Source of the DNA: Phoronis ovalis
Taxonomy: Eukaryota; Phoronida; Phoronidae
Reading direction: 5' to 3'
Length of the DNA: 11,631 nt
Assembly (NCBI GenBank): GCA_028565635.1
Contig: JAOXYB010051646.1
Coordinates: 1 to 11,631 of the forward strand
The notes beneath the pieces are model-generated. The model saw only the letters and a list, made by a program, of their open reading frames with translations. It had not been told where the DNA came from and searched no databases. Shown here piece after piece: positions 1-9,132 of this stretch. Position numbers and translations under genes: made by a program. Each line of letters starts with the position of its first letter. Positions within the stretch are counted from its first letter, which is position 1.

Positions 1-482
1 TATATATAAATCCAAAAATATTATTAAAAAATGTTTTTTGAAGCGGACGAACACGTTAAACAAGGTTTGTTAAAGAAAATGTAAGAGAGAACGTCACAAT
101 TTGAAGCAAACTGGCCTTACACTTTTCCGTCCCAGTGACCTCAGAATTTAGCTTTCTACTATCTGAAGTCAAAGGGCATTGAATAATGTTATTGAATTCC
201 GGAGAATGGACTAATATGATTTTATATATTGGTATCAAAATTGTTCATGACATTCTGTAGAATATTTTAGTACAAAACTTATCGAGGTTAAGTGACGACC
301 GATAGCATTTAAAACTGTTCTAAAGACAAACAACGGCGTTCTTATTATTATTACATCATTCAAAAATTTGACAGTGTCATTTCTATGACCATAAAATTGT
401 TTCACAAGCGTCTGCATTTTTAAATACAAAAGATCCCGGATATTCAAATTATCAGTATTACTACACCAGGCTGCAACTCATA

Positions 483-526
483 CACCCTATTCCTCTAACA
501 CCTCTTGCACCCTATCCCTCTAACAC
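483..526. repeat. Two-copy 25-bp tandem repeat
   Basis: A 19-bp unit beginning CACCCTAT and ending TCTAACAC occurs at 483-501 and again at 508-526. The period is 25 bp and there is one mismatch (T versus C). The unit is pyrimidine-rich. It looks like a simple local duplication and no function is apparent. Confidence 0.85.
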
Positions 527-729
527 GATGTCAAAACACTTTCATTCCTACCACTTATTACAGTAGAATATGAAACGAAAGACGTGAAGTACAGACTTTG
601 GCTCAGTGCCGTTGGCTGAGTCTGCACTAGTTCGTAAAAAGACGAGAATAAACAGTGATACTTGATGAGAATGTCACGAAATGTATTGTTCAATGTGAGC
701 GAGCAACTGATAGTCAACAAGAGGAGGAC

Positions 730-786
730 ATCCGCTATACATAACATAGATAGACGTGCGGGAGGGAATCCGCTATATATAACATA
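730..786. repeat. Two-copy 38-bp direct repeat
   Basis: The 19-bp core beginning ATCCGCTATA and ending ATAACATA occurs at 730-748 and 768-786 with one C/T mismatch. The purine-rich sequence just upstream of each copy is also similar (GAGGAGGAC versus GGGAGGGA). The duplicated unit is therefore about 38 bp and arose by tandem duplication. Confidence 0.8.
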
Positions 787-2560
787 CATATATATGTCAG
801 TACATAATGATAATTTAAATTTCAAAGTTAAACCTAGCTACAAATATTACGTCACTTACGAGTATAGAAAAACAAATTGTGTAGCTATCAATAGCAAAGA
901 AACTGGAGTTCCATTTTACTACAACTAACGAATGATAAATAATAATTGATTCATGTATATATAATTAAATATACCTCCTAATAACAAAATAATTGTTCGT
1001 TCTAACAACACATTCAGTTCAGGTGTCAAGTACAAGATATCGCTATAGCAACACATTGCTTCGACTAGTTATGCCCCTGGATTTGACGGTTTTCCCCGAA
1101 GTGCTGATTCCGGGAATTTGGTCGGATTAGGTATGTACGAAATTTTAAAATGTGTTTCGTGGAAAAAACAAAACTGCCAGCGAAACTAGCGGTAGTCTGT
1201 CGTTCATCACAATGTGATATAATTTTACATGAATCCGCCACAGGTAAGAGTTTATTTAAATAGTCTGTGTTAAAATATAACGTCTGTATTCCTGTTATTA
1301 ACATTTTAACTGAGTATGTACAGAACCCTGGGATCAGAGATATTCTTGTTATCATTATGATGTATTGATTTTATATACATACATCTATGAAAGATCTATT
1401 GTTCTTTAAAAATAACACGTCATTGTTAATCTAATACAGGGACCTAGCAGGCTGTTTTAAACTATATGAAATGTTTATTGTATTACTACTCATAATATAA
1501 GTAATATTATTTTTCAAACAGTATCGATAACCGCTGTGTGTTCAAAACAGCTTAATAATTGCTTACACTCAACACTTTGTAAAGGTATTCAAAGTATATG
1601 TTATCATTAAAGTTATTCAATTTTACTTCGAAAGCCATATAAAAGTATTCTGATATTCAGCCTGTACATTCCTTATGTAAGGGTCACAGAGCTGGTAATA
1701 ATAAGATGATAGTGATAATTATTAATTATTTATTACGGAAAAAGTAAACATACCTGGTACTTACTTTCGCTTTTTAATTTGCTACAAGTTAAATGTTTCA
1801 TTACAAAAATAATAAATTATTTCACTGCAGAATTTAAGGAATAGAAGCAGTGTGTTTTTACTAATTCAATTGTGTAAATATCAGAAACAGTGGCTAATTT
1901 ATCGAAATGACATAGAAGCTCGTGATCATGTGTCGGGAGGAAATTGGATAACATGTACACCCACGATCACTATAACTAATGATTTATTAGTCTCAGCTGT
2001 ACACACCTAAATGATACTTGCGACATATTTATAATTATCAACAAGTCTATATGTTATCTAAATAGGCATTCTCTCTTTTTGATCAAGGATATATGCATAT
2101 ATAACTTTGAGAAATTAAATGTGCAGAAAAATTGGGACAGAAATACATGATTCAATAAGACATATTGCTTTATTTGAAATAAAAAAGTATTTTATATTGT
2201 ATTATACTTACTGTCATGTAATGCCATATTGTCATTTTTGTGATTTTATTCTTAGTATAGGGATTTTATACATTCAGTTTAGTAAACTATGACATCCAAT
2301 AACTATTTACTCTTATGTTCGATATTTGTTTCCACCAATTTTATAATTTTAATCAATTTTACGGATCTTGCACATTGTCTTAATCAAATTCTAAATACAT
2401 TAAGTTTTTTTTTCAAAATGCAAATATTAATTTTAAGTATAAGTTTACTGATGCGAGAATAATATTTAAAAGTATTATCGTAATAAGTTCTAAATTCTAG
2501 GGAAATCCAATGATCCGCGTGATTATGGGGGCTTGATTTTTTCAACCAATTATAAACCAG

Positions 2561-2604
2561 GTCAAATGACATCACTGGGATTTCCATGTTGCCAGTCATT
2601 TGAC
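2561..2604. repeat. 10-bp inverted repeat with 24-bp loop
   Basis: GTCAAATGAC at 2561-2570 is perfectly complemented by GTCATTTGAC at 2595-2604, so a short hairpin is possible. An arm this short can arise by chance in a window of this size, and no flanking duplication was seen. Confidence 0.5.
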
Positions 2605-3025
2605 GCTATTTGTTGGTTATTTGTCTTGTTTATACCGTAGATTTACTTTGATATCGCGGGTGTTATCAACAATCTGTTCGGTGAGTACACTGACATGCAA
2701 TCTGTTATTGCAAGGCTGTGAGCGATTTTTCTTCGGGTTTAATGTGAGGTACAATTATGTTTCAAAACACTATAGACTGTAAATTTCAGGGTTAAAGTGA
2801 GTCTCGAGTAATGCCAGTGAGTGTTATACCAGTTTTCCACCTTTTTAATGTGTACATTTGAGTCTTGAATTGTAATATATCTTGAATATACAAATAAGGA
2901 ATTAAAAGTTTTAAAATTCTCAACGGGAATATGAAAAAGTGTATGATTTTCGTACTTGATAGAATTCGCTTTATGTTTACACGGTCGAAATCGTAATACC
3001 CTGGTAGATGTATGTGCATGATCGA

Positions 3026-3055
3026 TTTTACGATAAAATTGATTTTATGGTAAAA
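3026..3055. repeat. Near-perfect 30-bp palindrome
   Basis: The left arm TTTTACGATAAAAT (3026-3039) and the right arm ATTTTATGGTAAAA (3042-3055) are reverse complements apart from one position, with a 2-bp centre. It could extrude as a cruciform or be the remnant of a small palindromic element. The sequence is AT-rich and no function can be assigned. Confidence 0.75.
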
Positions 3056-3727
3056 ACAAGATTAATTATTTTAATTATGATGATTGCAGTGTCAAATTCG
3101 GCCTCAAACAAAAGTAGCCACAATTACTAACCCGTGCATTAGTTTTAGTCGTCGCTCTTCAAATAGTTACATTAAATATCAACTCTAGCTTCATGCTGTG
3201 TCAATTACCCTCCCCTGCTCCTCCTCGATTCAGTGTTAGTAACATAGTAGTATTGTTTTAGCGTAAAAATCACTCTTTCGCAAATGGGAATGAATAAGAA
3301 ATATTTTTAAAAATAACCCAGCTTATTAAAATAGGTCAAGCCCAATGAGTCATTATTAAAGCTTAGTCAAACGTAAATTATACTATATTATTTTGTATAC
3401 TATTAAATAGCCTAGTGATTGATTTACCTACATTCAGTAACAATAATATACTAGAATAATTCATATTGTGATGCGTGCTTGAATCTCTGACTATGATTTC
3501 TATAAAGCATTTAGCACGTGATCACAATTACTGTAGATTTTTATCTTACACTAAGAAATTCAGCATTGCTTATTGTATAATGTTTTCTACATTTCTGCGC
3601 ACAAAAATATAACAAATATAATACTAGGTAGAAAAAACACGAGAATAAATGCATTTTTTTAGGTAAGCGTCTGGTAATTATTGCCTTGTCATTGCCACAT
3701 TATGTCAACTTTAAGCGACGAGACTGT

Positions 3728-3746
3728 TACATTTAAGTTAAATGTA
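3728..3746. repeat. Perfect 19-bp palindrome
   Basis: TACATTTAA and TTAAATGTA flank a single central G, making a perfect odd-length palindrome. It may be a dyad binding site or a chance AT-rich palindrome. No gene start lies close by. Confidence 0.65.
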
Positions 3747-4565
3747 GCACTGTGCTCTTTGTACTTAGTTAGTTCTTACAATTACTACAAGGTATGTAAT
3801 GACCTGTAGCCTATAATTAGACCTTTGTTTTATTTGTTTTTTTTATTTTATTTTCTTCAGGCGTGCAGTAGATTATCTAATATACACAGTAATGGTGTTT
3901 TTAATCTCTAAACAATTGTTAGACTTTATAAGTTACTGTAGGTTTCCGAGTTATGCTCAAAAGACGTCGGCAGAAATATCTGCTGTGAAGGGACAATGAG
4001 GAAGGAAATGGGGAAAATAAAACTGCCTTTTCACTAATCACAAATGGGCAAATAACGAACTTCTGCAGTACGCCCTGTCTCACCTCAACAATGATAATTA
4101 TTTATGAATAGGTTTGCACAGAGTCTACGATAATTAATATTGGACGATCATTCAGAATGGTTAAAGGGTACTCCGGATATCTGTCATGGAGAGTTATCTA
4201 TCAAATTTCCATTCGACTGCATCTGAGACAGTACAACATTTGCTTTTTAGAAAGTTTTTTGTATGCATAAAGACATATGTTATAAACAAAATAAAACACG
4301 TTTCAGTATTCTTTACCCCTTTCTGGAGTGTTTAAATTCAAAAAGTGTGATCGTTCAGATTTACAATTATATTTGCATACAATGCTTAACTGTAGAAAAA
4401 AGTACTTTAAAACAATTACCATTAGTGTGTGTCCACATGTAATAACGACAAATAGTCCACCTGGATGGACTAGCTTAATTGTATGGAATATAACAGCCAT
4501 TTTTGATCAATCCGTGATACTATTTTAGTTCAAGTCTTTGTTACCCTTACAGGAAGATTGTCAAA

Positions 4566-4749
4566 ATGGCATGCTCCAGGCCAACTGATGATCATTTATG
4601 CCAGCAACCGGTGAATGACGAAAATCTGCGGCAAAGAGGACAAAAGGCAGATAACGCTGCACAAGCTGTTAATATCGAAAAGGAACAAAATGAATTACAC
4701 ACGAAGGACATACTAAACTTGGGTAAAGCTTTTAAATCCTCAATTTCAA
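4566..4749 (+). CDS. NB-ARC-TPR gene, coding exon A (N-terminus)
   Basis: This is the proposed first coding exon, giving 61 codons plus one base. The ATG at 4566 has a favourable context (A at -3, G at +4). An acceptor-like tract, TTACCCTTACAG, ends at 4552, so an untranslated leader exon may lie upstream, and an in-frame stop at 4515-4517 closes the frame behind it. The donor at 4750 reads CAA|GTAAAT. Without splicing the frame stops two codons later (TAA at 4755-4757). Phase is 1: the final A joins TG of exon B to make an ATG codon. The peptide is polar and rich in Q, N, D and K, with no signal peptide or membrane segment, so a cytosolic location is likely. I do not recognise a domain. The start could differ if an upstream coding exon exists. 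Confidence 0.6.
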
Positions 4750-5471
4750 GTAAATAATGTCTTATTACATATGCTCTACTGTTTGCTGTACGCTGGCTCA
4801 CTAAAACACAATGTGTAATAAAGCCCTTCCTAATATCTACTTCCGGTGATGTGTTTGGGAATTTACCGGTATGGCAACTGTAATTACGACACCTTTTCAC
4901 ATAAGAAATATCTAAAAGTCTCTATTAATTCATAAACCGTCCTTATTATATAATGCCGTGAACATTTGCTAATGATAAAGTTATATGCCAAAAAACGAGG
5001 TGCATTTAAACTCGGCGACAACTTGACGGAATCGTGATAAATCCTAGATTCAGCCTCGCAGTTTGCTTTGTGTGGTTATCAAAAATCAAAACTTACATGC
5101 AGATAAGGTGGAGTGTCCACGTGCCTATTTATTTGTCCACATATTGCAAAAAAAAACAACAATTTGTATGTTCTAGTAACAAATACGATTTAAACAACAA
5201 TCCTGTAAGTAGATAGCTTCTAATTGTTACGTCATGTTATCTAAGTTTTTAATCATTTATTTGATAAATGTTATGAGGAACATTGTCTCAAACCAACTAC
5301 TCAAATTTCAGGTTAATAGCTTCATTTGCTGAAGAGTTATACAAAAAATAGTAAACCCCTTATGAATCTGTAGTTAATCAGCCTTGTGACGGATAATTGT
5401 CGCAACAGCGCCCTCTGTATCTTATCTATTTTTAACGTTTGCAAATAATTATAGAATTTCTGTTCTTATAG
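4750..5471 (+). other. Intron 1 of the NB-ARC-TPR gene
   Basis: This 722-bp AT-rich interval begins GTAAAT and ends TTCTTATAG. The flanking frames join in phase. It contains one 60-codon open frame without any recognisable feature, and no repeat or RNA structure that I could see. Confidence 0.6.
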
Positions 5472-5684
5472 TGCTGGAATTGCCTACTGCGACAGATTTA
5501 AACTTGCTTTCATCTAAGACAGACGATCTTCAAAGTCAAGGTTTACAAACAAAATATGAAATCCAATCATTGATTCAAAACGAGTCACACACAATTCAGA
5601 AAAGAATAGATCTGGTTGAAGAATCATTTGACAAAAACTTCAGGGTGAATTTGGAAAGCAAGAGGGGACGATTCCCAGAAATCC
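5472..5684 (+). CDS. NB-ARC-TPR gene, coding exon B (helical linker)
   Basis: This 213-bp exon has phase 1 at both ends, so it could be skipped or inserted without shifting the frame. It starts after the acceptor CTTATAG at 5471 and supplies residues 62-133 of the joined protein. The peptide is hydrophilic, with spaced L and I residues in the stretch YEIQSLIQNESHTIQKRIDL. This suggests an amphipathic helix or short coiled coil, perhaps for oligomerisation. The 3' border is ambiguous. CC|GTGTAT at 5684/5685 gives the phase needed by the strong exon C acceptor. CGT|GTATGT at 5686/5687 is the better donor by consensus, but in frame it works only with a weaker acceptor ending at 6349. No known domain was recognised. 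Confidence 0.65.
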
Positions 5685-6317
5685 GTGTATGTATTTATCG
5701 TAGTTAACAAAAAGGACAGTTATGTCAAGTTTAGCGTTCTGGTACAATTACAGTCTGACTAAATCCATCCGTTAGTGTTCCGTACCTTCTTAACTAAATG
5801 TTGTTATATTCCTTTAATTTAACAAGAGCGAAATTAATACGACTTTGCCCACCGAGATAAATCTTTCTCTCTGCGTGATCTATCGTCGCCTACCTAGTGT
5901 CGACTTATTCTGAATAGGTATCGCCGGAGATCTCGCTTTTTGCTTAGCAGACTCTGGATAAACCCTGATAGGGCAGAACGTGTGTGATCGACCTATTTTA
6001 CTAGCTACAAACTTAGTCCACTACAACTTATACCTATTATTGTAAGCAGCAATTTGATTAGTGTCAAGACTTTCGTGATACTTTATATAGAAATAAAGGG
6101 ATTATCATTCCTTTGCTTTTCTAGATAGGTACGGAACACTAACAGATGGATTTATTTAAACTGTTACAATTACTGTGTCACATCAATTTTCATTTTATGA
6201 TCCATGAGCTTGATAGGTGACGTGAATATATTTTCCCGAAAGTACTGTTGTTACTGAAAACTGTTTGTTGATTGAAATTGTTGGATTATTCATTGCGATT
6301 TGTCTATCTTTCTACAG
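5685..6317 (+). other. Intron 2 of the NB-ARC-TPR gene
   Basis: This intron of about 633 bp runs from a GTGTAT donor to a strong pyrimidine-rich acceptor, TATCTTTCTACAG. More than half of it is the inverted-repeat element at 5760-6154. The remainder is AT-rich and has no coding signal. Confidence 0.65.
5760..6154. mobile_element. MITE-like element with 28-bp TIRs, intron 2
   Basis: The ends at 5760-5787 and 6127-6154 are reverse complements over 28 bp with a single mismatch. Both contain TTAGTGTTCCGTACCT, read inward from the left end on the + strand and from the right end on the - strand. The outermost bases are TA at each end, consistent with the TA target duplication typical of Tc1/mariner-like elements. 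Because TA is itself palindromic, this cannot be separated from the terminal repeat. The interior of about 340 bp has no open frame of useful length, so the element is non-autonomous. The class assignment is an inference. Confidence 0.8.
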
Positions 6318-8362
6318 GTGTTAATCGTCACTTGGCTGATAATCTCCAGGACAGAAATCCAGCATTCTCAGGACGCGTAAATATTCTGGAAACAATTAGC
6401 TCCAAACTAAACAAAGGCGTAAGCACTATATGTCAACGCACGACAGTAACTGGTCTGGGTGGCATCGGTAAAAGTCAGACAGCATTAGAATTTGCACACA
6501 GAAATCGAAACTTGTACACATTGATCCGATGGATTGATTCTGACAACACATCTTTGCAAAACTCACTTTTCCAGTTTGCAAAAGATTTAAAAATACCAAC
6601 GTGCACAGTTAACAAGACAGTTCTTGAAGAAATCGCCAAACGGATCTATATACGATTACAACAAATTCAAAAATGGCTTCTCATTTTTGATAATGTTGAA
6701 GATCACAACGCAATCCAAGCTTTTCTTCCTCAAACGTCATCTTTACAACCCAATCAGCACATTCTTATTACATCACAAGATCAACAGTGGGAAAATGAGC
6801 CCATATTTCTAGACGTCTTCAGCGATAATGAGGCTCTGGAATATTTGAAGAAATACTTTAAATCTGGCAATGAAGAGTTGTGCCGTTTAGCACAAACATT
6901 AGGTAATTTACCTATTGCTTTGAATCATGCGCGTGCTTTCATAAAACAGACCCCAGGCCTCACAGTTTCAGATTACCTCCAATTACTGGAGAGTGACTTT
7001 ATGGATGTTATTAGTGAAGATTTAGTTGGAGCCGAGAAAACCGTTATGAAAACATTTTTAACTACAATCAATAGGATTCGTGAAAACGACCCTCATGCCG
7101 TTCAAATACTTTATCAGTGCGCAATGGTTTCACCTGATAACATACCCGGGAAACTGTTTTACGCTAACGATGGTTGCAAACTTAAAACATTGAAAAGTTT
7201 AAGAGTTTTAAAGAAGTATTCGATGATTTCAAGCGAAGAGCAAAGTGAAGTATTTAATATTCATCGCTTATTGCAAAAGGTTTTAATAAACAACCTCGGT
7301 TTAAAGAGAGGAAATACTAATCACGCTGTTCCAAATCTTTACGCGGATATTTTACAACACTTGATTCAACGTTTTGAACTTGTTTGCCCAGAAATCAAAT
7401 GCGTTGAAGATGCTTATTTAGTGCGCCTTTTGCTTCCACACTTGTCTGTTCTGTTGGAAAAGTTAGATAAACATAAGGACGACATATTTAAACCGATAGC
7501 TGACAGGAATGTATCGATTTGGTGCAATATTCAAGAAAGCGTTCTGCAATTGTATTTTAATGCTTTAAGGGAAATACAAGATCGAGAAGCTATTAGAATC
7601 GGCGAAATACTCCTAACTATGTTAGAGCAGCGTGGAGCAAAGTTAAATAATCCTCACTGTTACGCCAGAGTACTCACTAAGGTCGGACAGGTAAAACTTT
7701 ACATGGAACATAAATATGAAGACTCCTGTAAATGTTTTCAACAGGCAATAGATATTTTAGAATCAAAAAACGGAGAAGCTCATATCAGTACTGCAAAACC
7801 TACAAGACGTTTGGGCACCGCGCGCCTGTGCCTCGGTGATCGAGTCGGTGCTATGGACCTGTATACAAAAGCGGTGAGGTTATATGAGAAGAACAACGAA
7901 ACAAATAAAGATGGCTATGCTGATGCATTAAACTGTACTGGGTTTATACATAAACAGGATGGTAAAAATGCAGAAGCACTGGAGCTCTTTCAAAAATCAA
8001 TTACAATTTACGAAAAGTTATATGGTAAAAACAATATTAAATCTATTAAACCTTTGCGGAACATAGGAATAGTACTCAGGAACATGGACCAGTTCGAAGA
8101 AAGTTTACGATACCACAAAACGGTGTTAGCCATAAGACGGCAGTTTTTCGGTAATAAACACCTCCAATGCTCGTATTCACTTGACGACATTGAAGATGTT
8201 TTAAAGGCTCAGAATAAAAGCGATGATGCCATGGAGTGTCGTAAGATGGCGTTAGAACTCAGGGAGAATGCTCTTGGTAAAGATTATCCGGACTGCGCAT
8301 ATTCTTTTCTCAATGTAGGACTTGTGGTGGAAAAGCAGGAAAAGATGTCATTGAAGCTATGA
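6318..8362 (+). CDS. NB-ARC ATPase-TPR protein, main exon C
   Basis: This exon carries the catalytic and repeat core of a NOD-like STAND ATPase, probably a cytosolic nucleotide-driven signalling switch. Residue numbers refer to the joined 813-residue frame. After an F-x-GR entry motif (about 149-152) come Walker A GLGGIGKS (178-185), Walker B LLIFDN (253-258, Asp 257), sensor-1 strand ILITSQ (281-286, Gln where Arg is usual), GLPL-like GNLPIALNHA (328-337) and MHD-like HRLLQKV (448-454). About five TPR units of roughly 42 residues follow from 580 and a sixth is cut short. No in-frame ATG occurs before joined residue 361, after the ATPase motifs, so upstream exons are required. The acceptor TTTCTACAG is strong. 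The stop at 8360-8362 appears to be a secondary truncation, since repeats continue in other frames beyond it. The physiological role and ligand are unknown. Confidence 0.88.
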
Positions 8363-9132
8363 CGACGCTGTAGAATATTAATTGCTAGCAGGAGGACGTA
8401 GAAAGTCAAAGAGAATAGATTTGGTGAAGATTTCCCCGGGGGGTGACAGTCAGAATATCTGGGCACCCATGTTTGTCTTGAAGGGCAAAAAAAGCCCCTT
8501 TTTGGGACCTAGGAGCTCAAAACTCATCCTTTGTTTGGCCACCAAAAAAAATTGACAACCAAAAAAAAACAGGCGCCAAAAAAACACAAAAAAAAAACGT
8601 CGTCAAAACAAAATAGTACACTAAATTAAGGAAAATTTGCAAAACAATGTTCAAAATTAAAACACAAAATCTTAGAAAAAAAACACGACTTAATTATATT
8701 GTAAATAAGGTAGTAAAAACACACCCTTTCATTATTTTTGGCCCTAAATTTTCGTTTTTGTAAGATTTTTAAGCTACTTTATACCCTTTTCAGGGTGTAC
8801 TGGGTCTGAATACAGTAAAAAAAATACCCTTTCGCCCGGTTTTTTGTATCGAACATGCGTACCCAGCTATTCTGACTGTCACCCGCCGGGAGGTTTCCTG
8901 TCATCGTGACATCTTTTATTTGTACTTTATAATCAACACGAGTATACCGCTGTGAAACCTCAAGACGTTTTACAAATTGAACGTAGGAAAAATGTTTATG
9001 CGAAAGACCACCAAGTATGTATTGTTGGAACTAATCCAACGAGTAGAGTACAGAGTGACTGAAAACTTTCTGTTAGAACTACGCATCCAAAATGCACATA
9101 CGGTGTACACTTTGTGACAGGTCTCTCTGGAG
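8363..9132 (+). pseudogene. Decayed 3' part of exon C, remnant TPR repeats
   Basis: TPR-like sequence continues past the stop. GKDVIEA reads from 8338 in one frame and YDDAVEY from 8358 in another, as if single bases were lost twice. A transposon then occupies 8435-8890. After it, in the frame starting at 8910, LYNQHEYTAVKPQDVLQIER and KNVYAKDHQVCIV resemble the A and B helices of a TPR unit. An in-frame TGA follows (VQSD, then stop) before THPKCTYGVHFVTGLSGG. The tract ends at GGAG|GTAAGT (9132/9133), an excellent donor that leaves phase 1 like the other introns of this gene. The best reading is that exon C once ran from 6318 to 9132 and has lost its tail by frameshifts, stops and insertion. 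Sequencing or assembly errors could mimic the small shifts but not the insertion. Confidence 0.7.
8435..8890. mobile_element. MITE-like element with ~41-bp TIRs, in TPR exon
   Basis: The ends at 8435-8475 and 8850-8890 are reverse complements at 36 of 41 positions, sharing GGGTGACAGTCAGAATA. They are flanked by AGATTTC (8428-8434) and AGGTTTC (8891-8897), an imperfect 7-bp target duplication. With slightly shifted borders it could be 8 bp, as in hAT or P-like families. The 456-bp interior has no useful open frame. It carries A-runs separated by CCA-like spacers around 8540-8600 and three copies of a CCCTTT-containing motif (near 8725, 8785 and 8827). It is non-autonomous. The superfamily is not certain. 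Confidence 0.85.

Larger units (their letters stand above)
1..4552. other. Upstream region with no supportable gene
   Basis: This 4.5-kb AT-rich stretch holds only short open frames of 60-101 codons, with no recognisable domain, no consistent splice pattern and composition like the surrounding DNA. It may be intergenic, or a long 5' intron of the NB-ARC gene, because exon A is preceded by an acceptor-like site. Two isolated donor-like sites on the + strand (CAG|GTAAGA at 1243/1244 and TTCG|GTGAGT at 2680/2681) could close untranslated leader exons, but nothing else supports them. The small repeats and palindromes inside it are listed separately. I saw no tRNA, rRNA or CRISPR structure. Confidence 0.6.

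Noticed and set aside
520-928. Overlapping short open frames on both strands (101 and 88 codons)
   Set aside because: They run through local repeats, show no domain, and have AT-driven composition like the rest of the region.
1065-1355. 96-codon - strand open frame
   Set aside because: No motif, conserved pattern or convincing splice borders on that strand. The length is not exceptional.
1920-1972. GTGATC...GATCAC imperfect inverted repeat
   Set aside because: The arms match at only part of their length and the loop is long, so this is within chance expectation.
4303-4528. Overlapping open frames on both strands just upstream of exon A
   Set aside because: Neither is in frame with exon A, and neither has a recognisable motif.
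6272-6317. Apparent N-terminal 15 codons of the long frame beginning at a TTG
   Set aside because: TTG is not a plausible start here. The segment is the pyrimidine-rich 3' end of intron 2, and a strong acceptor follows at 6317.
6272-8362. A prokaryotic NB-ARC-TPR (STAND defence) gene
   Set aside because: No start codon or ribosome binding site precedes it. In-phase GT..AG introns, MITE-like elements and an animal CTHRC1-type neighbour point to a eukaryote.
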